Origin: Clostridium tagluense | Lineage (GTDB): Bacteria > Bacillota > Clostridia > Clostridiales > Clostridiaceae | Assembly (NCBI RefSeq): GCF_003865095.1 | Contig: NZ_BHYK01000016.1 | Coordinates: 47,613 to 111,612, forward strand | Direction: 5' to 3' | DNA length: 64,000 bases | Part shown: piece by piece, positions 45,387-53,632 of the stretch | Layout: each line of letters starts with the position of its first letter | Numbering within the stretch: the stretch's first letter is position 1 | Translations under genes and position numbers: made by a program | The notes under the pieces: model-generated | What the model saw: the letters and a program-made list of their open reading frames with translations, nothing else | The model's database searches: none | What the model was told of the DNA's origin: nothing

Positions 45387-46121
45387 ATGGAAAAGACTAA
45401 TACTAACGATATAAAGATATCAGGATCGGGTACAGTTGGTGGTGGAAAATATAATGAAGTAAGTATAAGTGGATCAGGAAAAATAAACGGAAATGTGGAA
45501 TGTGTAGACTTTAAAACTAGTGGTTCATCAAAAGTCTTAGGGGATTTAAAAGCAGGTACTATAAAAATCAGTGGATCTACGAGAATTGAAGGTAATGTAG
45601 AAGTAGAAGAAATGAAGATAAGTGGTTCATCACATGTCATAGGCGATGTTAAAAGTCAAAGTATAAAAATTAATGGGTCTACTCATATACAAGGAAACTT
45701 GCACGCAGAAGAAGTTACTATAGCGGGGTCAGCTAATATAGAAAAAAATTGTGAAGCAGAATGTTTTAAGGCTAGTGGTTGTTTTAAAATACAAGGCTTA
45801 TTAAATGCTGGACAAATAAATATAAGGATTGGTGGCAACTGTAATGTACAAGAAATTGGTGGAGAGCATATTGAAGTAAGAGTTAGTCCGATAGATAATT
45901 CCTTTTTTAAAAAAGTAATTGACAAAATGTTTAATTCTAAAGGGGAGTTAACTACTACTTTAATTGAAGGGGATGAGATATACCTCCAAAATACCAATGC
46001 AAAAATAGTAAGAGGAAATCATATAACCATAGGTGAAGGTTGTAATATTGGGCTTGTAGAATATAGTGGGGAGATTATAATTTCAAGTGACTCAATAGTT
46101 GGAGAACAAAAGCATATATAA
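45387..46121 (+). CDS. Bactofilin-like polymer-forming protein
   Basis: The protein is made of short beta-helix repeats of about 18-20 residues of the form KISGSTRIEGNVEVEEM: ISGSGKINGNVECVDF, TSGSSKVLGDLKAGTI, ISGSSHVIGDVKSQSI, INGSTHIQGNLHAEEV, IAGSANIEKNCEAECF. This is the bactofilin (polymer-forming cytoskeletal) fold, here with unusually many clean ISGS repeats, plus a second beta region (HITIGEGCNIGLVEYSGEIIIS). It has 244 residues from ATG 45387. The partner gene is the YhbD-like protein upstream. It likely assembles filaments; the cellular role here is unknown. Confidence 0.85.
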   Translation: MEKTNTNDIKISGSGTVGGGKYNEVSISGSGKINGNVECVDFKTSGSSKVLGDLKAGTIKISGSTRIEGNVEVEEMKISGSSHVIGDVKSQSIKINGSTHIQGNLHAEEVTIAGSANIEKNCEAECFKASGCFKIQGLLNAGQINIRIGGNCNVQEIGGEHIEVRVSPIDNSFFKKVIDKMFNSKGELTTTLIEGDEIYLQNTNAKIVRGNHITIGEGCNIGLVEYSGEIIISSDSIVGEQKHI

Positions 46122-46312
46122 GCCGCTTTTTAGCTTAAAAGGAGAAGATTTAATCATAAAATCCAATAAAACTCATATATTTATATTAATATTATCAATA
46201 TATAAATTAATATAATAAATATATATTGAAAAAATATTAAAATAATCAATTTATATATTGATTATTTTAATTAATGGTAATATAATGAATATAAAGAAAG
46301 TGGGTGGTAAAA

Positions 46313-46681
46313 GTGACTTATAAAATATTGTGTAAATGTCCAGTTTGTAGTTCTAAATTAAAAGTAACTAGACTTAAATGTGATGAATGTGGCACTGTAG
46401 TTGAAAATTATTTTGAATTGTCGAAATTCGATTATTTGAATAGTGAGCAGTTGTATTTCATTGAAGTATTTTTAAAATCCAGGGGAAACATTAAGGACGT
46501 GGAAAAGGAACTTGGCATATCATATCCAACAGTTCGGGCAAAGCTAGACGAGGTTATTACTTCACTTGGATATACTGTTACAAAACAAAAACCCTCTGTT
46601 GATAAAAAAGATGTAATAGATATGTTAGAAAAAGGTGAAATCACTGCTGATGAAGCATTAATTATGCTAAATGGTAAGTAA
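46313..46681 (+). CDS. DUF2089 protein (zinc-ribbon plus helix-turn-helix)
   Basis: An N-terminal zinc ribbon has two CxxC pairs (CPVC and CDEC). A sigma/HTH-like segment FLKSRGNIKDVEKELGISYPTVRAKLDEVI and a short helical tail (VIDMLEKGEITADEALIMLNG) follow. That tail, the SHOCT-like motif also used by the next protein, suggests interaction. The start is GTG 46313 (site GGTGG) or GTG 46304; the first is favoured by spacing. It probably acts as a DNA-binding regulator of this small gene group. The function is not established. Confidence 0.75.
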   Translation: MTYKILCKCPVCSSKLKVTRLKCDECGTVVENYFELSKFDYLNSEQLYFIEVFLKSRGNIKDVEKELGISYPTVRAKLDEVITSLGYTVTKQKPSVDKKDVIDMLEKGEITADEALIMLNGK

Positions 46682-46729
46682 ATAAGCTCTGAATTGGAAA
46701 ATTTAAGCTATAAAAAAGGAGGATATTTA

Positions 46730-47143
46730 ATGAATGAAGAAATGTCAAGAATATTGAAAATGGTTGAAGAAGGTAAAATTGATTCTGAAAAAGCTATGCA
46801 ACTTATAGAAGCTCTAAAGGGAGAAAGTAAAGAATTTATTACTTTAGATAAGCCTCAACCGGATAATAGCCACAGTAATAGTAAATTTAAAGTTAAAATG
46901 CTGAGAATAAAAGTAAGATCTAACGATAACGATATTGTGAACATTAACTTGCCACTTAAATTCGTAAGTGGCATGATAAAAACCTTTGGAAGAATTCCAA
47001 ATATAAATGTAAATGGCATGGACGACATAGAAATGGATGCAATGACTCAAACTATATTAGAAGCCATAGATGGTGGTATAGGTGGAAAGATTGTAGACAT
47101 AAAAACTGGAGATGGGGATACAGTTGAGATTGTCATAGAGTAG
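46730..47143 (+). CDS. SHOCT-like / YvlB-type small protein
   Basis: This 137-residue protein starts MNEEMSRILKMVEEGKIDSEKAMQLIEALKG, a short helical SHOCT-like hairpin. A region with charged beta strands (MLRIKVRSNDNDIVNINLPLKFVSGMIKTFGRIP) follows, ending GGKIVDIKTGDGDTVEIVIE. AAAGGAGG lies upstream of ATG 46730; the longer frame from 46694 has no site. The downstream small gene ends with a similar strand pattern (VDIKANDGTEVQIRI), so the two are related. Function unknown. Confidence 0.7.
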   Translation: MNEEMSRILKMVEEGKIDSEKAMQLIEALKGESKEFITLDKPQPDNSHSNSKFKVKMLRIKVRSNDNDIVNINLPLKFVSGMIKTFGRIPNINVNGMDDIEMDAMTQTILEAIDGGIGGKIVDIKTGDGDTVEIVIE

Positions 47144-47166
47144 AACTATAATTTTTGAGGTGTTAT

Positions 47167-47421
47167 ATGAGGATTTATATTAAAACAGAGGAAGGTAGGA
47201 AACTAAGAATTCCAGTTCCGATGTGGGCAATAAGACTGGTTACAAGACTTCCCATAGAGAGAATTGTAAGAAAACACATGAAGGAAAAGCATGCTAAGTA
47301 TTTAGAACTAATAGACTGGAATGAAATGAGGAATTTAATTATTTCATTAAGTGATTATAAAGGACTAAACTTAGTAGATATAAAAGCTAATGATGGCACG
47401 GAAGTACAAATACGAATTTAG
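47167..47421 (+). CDS. Small conserved-type protein of unknown function
   Basis: The protein has 84 residues from ATG 47167; the preceding in-frame TTG 47155 is upstream of the GAGGTG ribosome-binding site. It contains a basic amphipathic section (MWAIRLVTRLPIERIVRKHMKEKHAKYLELIDW) and a C-terminal LVDIKANDGTEVQIRI that repeats the end of the upstream SHOCT-like protein. No known domain is recognised. It closes the DUF2089 gene group. Confidence 0.65.
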   Translation: MRIYIKTEEGRKLRIPVPMWAIRLVTRLPIERIVRKHMKEKHAKYLELIDWNEMRNLIISLSDYKGLNLVDIKANDGTEVQIRI

Positions 47422-47503
47422 AGTTCTTGAAGTGGGGACGTTTTATAATTGTAAATTCTTATATAAATTGAAATGAACTATTTTTTTATTAATAATTTAG
47501 CTG

Positions 47504-47532
47504 AAAAAATAACCCAGTTGGGTTATTTTTTT
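47504..47532 (+). terminator. Intrinsic terminator
   Basis: AAAAAATAACCC and GGGTTATTTTTT form a perfect 12-bp stem over AGTT with a T-rich 3' arm, effective in both directions. Confidence 0.9.
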
Positions 47533-47564
47533 TAAATGAAGAGATTTCAAAAATTTAGGATTTT

Positions 47565-47593
47565 TTTACAAGTACTTATTGTTGTAGTATAAT
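47565..47593 (+). promoter_or_regulatory. Promoter of glmM
   Basis: TTTACA (47565-47570), 17-bp spacer, TATAAT (47588-47593). The resulting leader is about 280 bases. It contains a weak CATACT...AGTATG inverted repeat (about 47809-47836) but no recognised riboswitch. Confidence 0.7.
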
Positions 47594-47880
47594 ACAAACT
47601 AGATTATAATCAGAGTGTATGTATTTATATATAATAGTTTTACTATATGTGCAAATAAATGGTAAAATAAAACAGAGAACATTTTATATAAAGTGTGCAT
47701 AATTATTATGGTATATCTATTTAGTCAGTAACATTCAGTAAATTATGAAATTATATTAATGTGGATAAAAAGAAGACGAATATAGGATTCAGAAACAAAG
47801 TACTAACATACTTAATAGCTATTTTGTTTAGTATGCCCTTGTAATAAACCTATAATATATTGAGAAAGAGGTAGAAAAAT

Positions 47881-49230
47881 ATGAGTAGAATATTCGGAAC
47901 AGATGGAGTACGAGGTATAGCAAATACAGAATTAACAAGTCAGCTTGCATATAATTTAGGAAGATCGGGAGCATTTGTACTAACAGATGGAGCACATAAA
48001 CCTAAAATTATAGTAGGAATGGATACAAGGGTTTCAGGAGATATGTTAGAAGCAGCTTTAGTTGCAGGAATTTTATCTGTAGGAGCTGAAGCTATATGCC
48101 TTGGAGTGGTTCCTACGCCAGCGGTAGCATATTTAACTAGAAAATATGGAGCAGATGCAGGAGTTGTTATCTCAGCGTCTCACAACCCAGTAGAATACAA
48201 TGGAATAAAATTTTTCGATAGCAAAGGATTCAAATTGTCCGATGAATTAGAGGACACAATACAAGCAGTTATAGAAAATGATTTTAAAGGAGTGCCATCA
48301 CCTATAGCAGGTGATTTAGGCAAGAAGACAGTTAAGTGCAGTGGTGTAGAGGATTATATAGAATTTGCTAAATCCACTATTTCAGGAGATTTAAAAGGAC
48401 TTAAAATAGCATTAGATTGTGCTAATGGCGCATCTTATATTACTTCAGTAAGAGCTGCAAGAGAACTAGGAGCAGAGGTTTTAGTTATTAACAATGATCC
48501 AGATGGTATAAATATAAATAAAGACTGTGGATCTACTCATATTGAGCACTTAATGGCTTTTGTTAAAGAAAATCATTGTGATTTAGGACTCGCTTTTGAT
48601 GGTGATGCAGATAGATGTTTAGCAGTGGATGAAAAAGGAAACTTTATAAATGGTGATTTTATGATTGCTATTTGTGCCAAGCACCTAAAAGACACAGGAA
48701 AATTAACTAAAGATACAGTAGTAGTAACAGTTATGAGTAATTTGGGACTTGATATTGCAATGAATCAGGAAAATATAACTACAGTTAAAACTATAGTAGG
48801 CGATAGATATGTGCTTGAAAAAATGAAAGAAGAAGGTTATAGCTTAGGGGGAGAGCAATCAGGTCATTTAATTTTCCTTGATTTTAATACTACAGGGGAT
48901 GGACTTGTATCAGGAATTCAATTAGCTACTGTAATTAAAGAAACAGGGAAACCATTATCAGAGCTTGCAGCAATGATGACAGAGCTTCCACAAGTATTAG
49001 TTAATGCAACAGTACCTAACGATAAAAAGAACATTCATGAAACTGATAGTGAAATAATTGAAGAAATCAAAAAAATTGAAGAAAAATTAAATGGTTGTGG
49101 AAGAGTCCTTATTAGACCTTCAGGTACAGAACCTCTAGTGAGAGTTATGCTGGAAGGTAAAGTGCAAAATGAATTAAATGAAATGGCACATGCTCTTGCA
49201 AAATTAATAGAGGAAAAAGCAAATAGATAG
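47881..49230 (+). CDS. glmM: Phosphoglucosamine mutase
   Basis: GlmM converts glucosamine-6-phosphate to glucosamine-1-phosphate for cell-wall synthesis. It has 449 residues. It opens [15 protein letters not shown] and has the phosphoserine loop [18 protein letters not shown], the metal loop [12 protein letters not shown], the sugar loop GGEQSGHLI and the phosphate loop [12 protein letters not shown]. It is separated from its usual partners cdaA-cdaR by fermentation genes but keeps glmS downstream. Confidence 0.97.
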   Translation: MSRIFGTDGVRGIANTELTSQLAYNLGRSGAFVLTDGAHKPKIIVGMDTRVSGDMLEAALVAGILSVGAEAICLGVVPTPAVAYLTRKYGADAGVVISASHNPVEYNGIKFFDSKGFKLSDELEDTIQAVIENDFKGVPSPIAGDLGKKTVKCSGVEDYIEFAKSTISGDLKGLKIALDCANGASYITSVRAARELGAEVLVINNDPDGININKDCGSTHIEHLMAFVKENHCDLGLAFDGDADRCLAVDEKGNFINGDFMIAICAKHLKDTGKLTKDTVVVTVMSNLGLDIAMNQENITTVKTIVGDRYVLEKMKEEGYSLGGEQSGHLIFLDFNTTGDGLVSGIQLATVIKETGKPLSELAAMMTELPQVLVNATVPNDKKNIHETDSEIIEEIKKIEEKLNGCGRVLIRPSGTEPLVRVMLEGKVQNELNEMAHALAKLIEEKANR

Positions 49231-49283
49231 ATATAATCTAGCAAGAATAAAGTTACAATTCAATGAATTTATTGTTAAAAGCA

Positions 49284-49358
49284 TTGACGTTTAGGGTATA
49301 AAATGAATATAATAGACTGAAACCTTATGGATAAGGCCCATAAGATTTCAGTTTTTTT
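49284..49358 (+). promoter_or_regulatory. Promoter-like sequence directly followed by a terminator hairpin
   Basis: TTGACG (49284-49289), 18 bp and TATAAT (49308-49313) are followed at once by CTGAAACCTTATGG pairing with CCATAAGATTTCAG and seven Ts (49317-49358). The hairpin is probably the glmM terminator. If the promoter is active it would make a ~40-base terminated RNA or drive glmS by read-through. Confidence 0.6.
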
Positions 49359-49400
49359 AATGTTTGCGAAAGGAGGATAGAAGAATTTTATGATTTTAAA

Positions 49401-49552
49401 GCGCCAGGACTCATAAAGAGTATCAGTAATTATGATGCACTATGAGTTGACGAGGATGGGGAGTATCGAATCTTCGGCGGATGCCCCGCGGTAGCGCACT
49501 ACCGTTAATGATTGATAAAAGCGAAAAGTGATTTTCGTGACAACATCAATCT
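49401..49552 (+). ncRNA. glmS ribozyme (GlcN6P-activated self-cleaving riboswitch)
   Basis: The cleavage site precedes G49401, giving GCGCCAGGACT. The conserved core follows: GTTGACGAGGATGGGG, TATCGAA, TTCGGCGGATGCCCCGCGG, the CGGTAGCGCACTACCG-type P3 hairpin, and the P4 arm GATTGAT...ATCAATC. Glucosamine-6-phosphate triggers cleavage, exposing the glmS transcript to decay, a feedback loop on GlmS. The distance to the glmS start is about 260 bases, longer than usual. Confidence 0.96.
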
Positions 49553-49738
49553 GGTGTTAAAACCTTTATAAATATGTATGAACTAGCATATTTCATTGGA
49601 TTATTGTGAGTGTAGATTTTCAGTTATTAAGCATAAGAAAATCATATGTACCATAACTGCGAATACTATATTTAAAATAATTATCAAAAAACAATGATGA
49701 TAAGTATGCTTAGTTAAGTATTGCCTTTGGGTGATCGG

Positions 49739-49776
49739 CATCATCTTTAGATGATGAACATCATCTAAAGATGATG
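49739..49776. repeat. Perfect 18-bp inverted repeat between ribozyme and glmS
   Basis: CATCATCTTTAGATGATG (49739-49756) and its exact complement CATCATCTAAAGATGATG (49759-49776) are separated by AA. Each arm is itself nearly palindromic, so alternative one- or two-hairpin folds are possible. It ends 24 bases before the glmS ribosome-binding site. Confidence 0.85.
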
Positions 49777-49813
49777 AATTGTGCAAAATTTTAAATTTGA
49801 GAGGAAGATGAAT

Positions 49814-51640
49814 ATGTGCGGAATAGTTGGATATTTTGGAAGTAAACAGGCTTCACCAATATTGGTAGAAGGTCTTAGTAAATTAGAATATAGAGGATAT
49901 GATTCAGCAGGAATTGCAATTATAAATGAGGGACACTTAAAAGTAACTAAATGCAAAGGAAGACTTGCAAATTTAGAAGCTCAATTACTAGAAGAGCCAC
50001 TTATGGGCAACGTGGGTATAGGTCACACTAGATGGGCTACTCATGGTAAACCATCAGATGAAAATTCTCACCCACATACTAATGAAAAAGAGACTATTAG
50101 TGTAGTTCATAATGGAATTATAGAGAATTACATCCATTTAAGAGAATGGTTAATGTCAAAAGGGTATAAATTCACATCTGAAACTGATTCAGAAGTAATA
50201 CCACACCTTATAGATTTTTATTATAATGGAGATATAGTTGATGCGGTAATGAAGGCTATTACTAAAATGGAAGGTAGTTATGCCATAGCAGTAATAACAA
50301 GCGATGAACCAGATAAACTAGTAGCAGTAAGAAAAGACAGCCCACTAATAGTAGGACTTGGCAAAGATGAATTTTATGTAGCTTCAGATATACCAGCAGT
50401 ATTAAATCATACAAGAGAGGTATATTTATTAGAAGACAAAGAATTTGTTGTAATTTCCAGTGACGGAATAAAACTTCTTGACGCAGAGGGCGAAACTATA
50501 AACAAAGAAATTTTCCATGTAACTTGGGATGCAGAAGCTGCTGAAAAAGGTGGATATGAGCACTTTATGCTAAAAGAAATCCATGAACAGCCAAAGGCAA
50601 TCAGAGACACTATGACTTCAAGAATAGTTCTAGGAGAACCAATTACATTAGATGATATAAATATAACTAAAGAGCAAATTAAAAATTTAAATAAAATATA
50701 TATAGTAGCTTGCGGAACTGCATATCATGCAGGAGTTGTAGGTAAATATGTTATAGAAAAACTTGCAAGAATACCAGTAGAACTAGATATAGCATCTGAG
50801 TTTAAATATAGAGATCCAATAATGGATAAAAACACATTAATGATAGTTATAAGCCAATCAGGAGAAACTGCAGACACCATGTCAGCTTTAAGGCTTGCAA
50901 AGTCAAAAGGCGCAAGAGTAATAGCTGTAACAAATGTTGTAGGCAGTGCAGCTTCAAGAGAAGCAGACGATGTACTATATACTTGGGCAGGACCAGAAAT
51001 AGCAGTTGCATCTACTAAAGCTTATGTAACTCAACTTATAGCAATGTATATAATAGCATTATTCTTTGCTCAAAGCAAAGAAACATTAAGCAATGAAGAA
51101 ATAGAAGAAATTAAAATAGCTATGATGGAACTTCCAGAAAAGGCAGAAGAGGTTTTGAAAAATAAAGAAACTGTGCAAAAATTCACAGCAAAAACTTATA
51201 TGCATAAAGATATGTTCTTCATAGGACGTGGACTTGACTATGCAGTTGCAATGGAAGGTTCATTAAAGCTTAAAGAAATATCTTATATTCATTCAGATGC
51301 CTATGCAGCAGGAGAGCTAAAACATGGTCCAATAGCACTTATGGAAGAAGGGACTATAGTTATAGCACTAGCTACTCAAGAAGCGGTATTTGACAAGACA
51401 GTAAGCAATATAAAAGAAATAACTACTAGAGGAGCAAAAGTATTTGCTTTCGCACCTGTTGGACACACTGAAATTGAAAAATCAGTTTTCTCTGTAACTT
51501 ATATACCAAAAGTAATGGATATATTAGCTCCAGTAATTTCAGTAATTCCACTACAATTATTGTCTTATTACATGGCAATTCAAAAGGGTTGCGATGTTGA
51601 TAAACCAAGAAATTTAGCAAAATCAGTAACGGTGGAATAG
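49814..51640 (+). CDS. glmS: Glutamine-fructose-6-phosphate aminotransferase
   Basis: GlmS makes glucosamine-6-phosphate, the first step of amino-sugar synthesis. It has 608 residues from ATG 49814, which exposes the nucleophile Cys as residue 2 (MCGIVGYFG). Upstream in-frame starts would bury it, and GAGGAAG is well spaced. The glutaminase domain has HTRWATHGKPSDENSHPH. Two SIS domains include ISQSGETADTM and the C-terminus DKPRNLAKSVTVE, which in Tn7 biology is the TnsD target. The ribozyme controls it upstream, and the transposon end lies 25 bp after its stop. Confidence 0.97.
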   Translation: MCGIVGYFGSKQASPILVEGLSKLEYRGYDSAGIAIINEGHLKVTKCKGRLANLEAQLLEEPLMGNVGIGHTRWATHGKPSDENSHPHTNEKETISVVHNGIIENYIHLREWLMSKGYKFTSETDSEVIPHLIDFYYNGDIVDAVMKAITKMEGSYAIAVITSDEPDKLVAVRKDSPLIVGLGKDEFYVASDIPAVLNHTREVYLLEDKEFVVISSDGIKLLDAEGETINKEIFHVTWDAEAAEKGGYEHFMLKEIHEQPKAIRDTMTSRIVLGEPITLDDINITKEQIKNLNKIYIVACGTAYHAGVVGKYVIEKLARIPVELDIASEFKYRDPIMDKNTLMIVISQSGETADTMSALRLAKSKGARVIAVTNVVGSAASREADDVLYTWAGPEIAVASTKAYVTQLIAMYIIALFFAQSKETLSNEEIEEIKIAMMELPEKAEEVLKNKETVQKFTAKTYMHKDMFFIGRGLDYAVAMEGSLKLKEISYIHSDAYAAGELKHGPIALMEEGTIVIALATQEAVFDKTVSNIKEITTRGAKVFAFAPVGHTEIEKSVFSVTYIPKVMDILAPVISVIPLQLLSYYMAIQKGCDVDKPRNLAKSVTVE

Positions 51641-51665
51641 GTTCCATACGCGTGGCAAGAGTAGT

Positions 51666-51737
51666 TGTGTGAGTTATAATTAATATTGTCATATATTATA
51701 ATTAATATTGTCATAAATTATAACTAATGATGTCACT
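51666..51737 (+). mobile_element. Tn7-like transposon end with three 22-bp TnsB-type repeats
   Basis: Twenty-five bases after the glmS stop, TGTGTG (51666) begins a set of direct repeats: TTATAATTAATATTGTCATA at 51674-51693 and identically at 51696-51715, and TTATAACTAATGATGTCACT at 51718-51737. The period is exactly 22 bp. Tn7 ends begin TGTGGG and carry abutting 22-bp TnsB sites, and Tn7 inserts 25 bp after glmS. Location, terminal TGT and repeat period all agree. GTAGT (51661-51665) would be the target duplication. Confidence 0.82.
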
Positions 51738-51757
51738 TTAAAAAAACTATTATAACC

Positions 51758-51794
51758 GAGGAATCCTGATAATATCAGGGTTTCTTCTTTTTTT
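51758..51794 (+). terminator. Intrinsic terminator
   Basis: CCTGAT and ATCAGG over AAT, extended by GAGGAAT/GTTTCTT with wobble pairs, followed by CTTTTTTT. It would stop glmS transcription just inside the proposed transposon end. Confidence 0.8.
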
Positions 51795-51969
51795 AGTATA
51801 AAGATTTTTTATAAAAAAATTATAGAAAATGAAATTAGTGATTTTATAAGTAAATTTGACATAAATCGTTATACATATTTGAAGTAAATAATATTATGAA
51901 TATACTATTCAATATATGGACACAATTTAAATAATAAAAATATAAATTTTAAGAATGGAGTGAGTATAA

Positions 51970-52101
51970 ATGTCCCAAGGGTTAGGAATAACTTTACTTA
52001 CTATAGGTGGATTAGCTTCTATGGGAATGATAGCATTTGTATTTATAAAAACTATAATTAATACAACTAAGTATGCAAATAAAAAAAATGAAGATAACTA
52101 A
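51970..52101 (+). CDS. Small single-span membrane protein (43 aa)
   Basis: A 43-residue frame reads MSQGLGITLLTIGGLASMGMIAFVFIKTI and then NTTKYANKKNEDN. One hydrophobic helix (about 7-28) is followed by a short polar, Asn/Lys-rich cytoplasmic tail. The upstream GGAGTGAG is well placed. No family is recognised. It is isolated between two terminators just inside the transposon end, so it has its own transcript if real. A toxin-like or signalling micropeptide is possible but unsupported. Confidence 0.55.
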   Translation: MSQGLGITLLTIGGLASMGMIAFVFIKTIINTTKYANKKNEDN

Positions 52102-52277
52102 AAACTCTTGGTTGAGTTTTATATTTACTATAAAACAAATATTATAAAGTTTTATTATATGACAAGTATGGCAATTAGAAATTAAAAAGAGGTGCTTGTT
52201 AGTCAATGTGTTCACTTTAGCAGTAGAAATTCAAAAAAGCATTTATGTAACTTTAAATGACATGGATGTTATCAATA

Positions 52278-52320
52278 AAATAAGACTATTCCAAATTAAA
52301 TATTTGGAATAGTCTTATTT
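52278..52320. terminator. Strong bidirectional terminator hairpin
   Basis: AAATAAGACTATTCCAAAT and ATTTGGAATAGTCTTATTT form a perfect 19-bp stem over TAAAT, with T-rich ends on both strands. It lies between the small membrane protein and the ABC-3C operon. The next ~330 bp up to 52654 hold only AT-rich sequence, a TATAAT at about 52614 and a G tract. Confidence 0.85.
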
Positions 52321-52639
52321 ATGTTTTATAGTTTAGTTTCATTTATATTATAACTAATATGAACCTGAATTTAAGTTGCTTTATCAAAGATTACAAATAT
52401 CATTGTCCCTACTTATATACATACTTGATGAAACTAATACATTGTAAATACTAATAAGAGGTAGTAGTAGGATTAAGGATAAATTGGATGACAGGAGTAA
52501 ATTGGGACTGACACTGATACATTTTTACAGATAATATTAAAAATATTGTTGTAATAAATTACAATATGTACAAATATTATGGAGTTAATTGGTTATACGT
52601 GTAAGAAAAGTGATATAATTATTTTATGAATCTGATGGT

Positions 52640-52648
52640 GGGGGGGGG
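52640..52648 (+). promoter_or_regulatory. G9 tract serving as ribosome-binding region of the ABC-3C operon
   Basis: Nine consecutive Gs end 6 bases before the ATG of the first ABC-3C gene and are the only possible Shine-Dalgarno there. An upstream ATG at 52626 is out of frame with G9 but would be in frame with G10 (a read-through ATGAATCTGATGGTG start). Homopolymer slippage could thus tune or switch expression. Confidence 0.55.
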
Positions 52649-52654
52649 ATTAAG

Positions 52655-53632
52655 ATGGAACGTGATTTTAGGTATTTAAGAGATAATCATACAGACGGTG
52701 GAGCACGTGAAATATTTGAAAAAATATGTATACAATTAATGCAGTTAAAATTTAATAACGCTTATCCTGTTGCTGTATCTCAGGGCGATGACGGTATTGA
52801 TATTTTTGTTGGAGATTTTAGTGATAGCATTGACGTTTATCAATGCAAGTATTTTATAGATGGAATTGGAGATTCACAAAAATCACAAATAAGAGAATCA
52901 TTTAATAGAGCAGTTTCTACCGATAGGTATAAATTAAACAATTGGTTTTTGTGTTTGCCCTGTGTGTTAACTGAAAAGGAACATATGTGGTGGTGGTCAT
53001 GGAAGAAAAGGATGGAGGATAAATATAAAAAAAATATTAAAATATACGATGGTAGCTTGTTAATTTCCGAATTAAAAGAATATGATATTTATAATACTTT
53101 ATTTGATAATGATACAATTATTTTGTTAAATCAGATATTGTCATGTTTACAAGATAGAAAAAGATATTATGAAGAAATAATTTATGAAACTGATGATTTA
53201 TCTGATTTAGGGTATGATGATTGTATTTTTATAAAAAAATTGGAATGTGCACATATTTTTGAAAAAGAAATGTGTATGAAAGAATTTTTTAATGCTGAGA
53301 TAGCAAAAAGTACAATTGAAAGTAAGGGCAATTTAAAAGATTTAAAAGTATATAGGCAATTGAAATCTAAAATACATAGCATTTGGTATCCTCAATACAT
53401 GCAATATGCTGATGAAATAGACGGGAATATTCTATTAGCAAAAACATATGAAAGAATAGAGGAATTTGATACTACGACTCTTCATACTATAGATGATATT
53501 TCTCTTATAGCAAAAAAAGGCATGTTACATCAGCTTTCAAATGAATGTAAAGTTGGGTGGATAAAAAATTATGCAGAAAAATTAGAACAGTATTTAAATA
53601 AGGGGGAAAGCGGTTGTGGAAAATCAAAATAG
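52655..53632 (+). CDS. ABC-3C system effector component with restriction-endonuclease-like N-terminus
   Basis: It is the first gene of a three-gene overlapping operon. The N-terminal ~110 residues look like a PD-(D/E)xK nuclease: DGGAREIFEKICIQL helix, GDDGIDIF (Asp about 45-49) and QCKY (Q63-x-K65). The remaining ~210 residues are helical and probably the C-terminal assembly domain of ABC-three-component effectors; they are not recognised further. Length is 325 residues. The end overlaps the middle-component gene. The role inferred from the known class is a nuclease effector triggered by the ATPase during phage attack. Confidence 0.72.
   Translation: MERDFRYLRDNHTDGGAREIFEKICIQLMQLKFNNAYPVAVSQGDDGIDIFVGDFSDSIDVYQCKYFIDGIGDSQKSQIRESFNRAVSTDRYKLNNWFLCLPCVLTEKEHMWWWSWKKRMEDKYKKNIKIYDGSLLISELKEYDIYNTLFDNDTIILLNQILSCLQDRKRYYEEIIYETDDLSDLGYDDCIFIKKLECAHIFEKEMCMKEFFNAEIAKSTIESKGNLKDLKVYRQLKSKIHSIWYPQYMQYADEIDGNILLAKTYERIEEFDTTTLHTIDDISLIAKKGMLHQLSNECKVGWIKNYAEKLEQYLNKGESGCGKSK

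Noticed and set aside
49739..49776. Possible transposon target site or terminator
   Set aside because: No T-run follows and no mobile gene adjoins, so it is listed only as an inverted repeat.
51666..51737. CRISPR-like array reading of the three 22-bp repeats
   Set aside because: The repeats abut with only 2 bp between them, so there are no spacers, and no cas genes are present.
52197..52313. Short 38-codon frame starting TTG after GAGGTG
   Set aside because: The ribosome-binding site abuts the TTG and the frame runs into the terminator stem; translation is unlikely.
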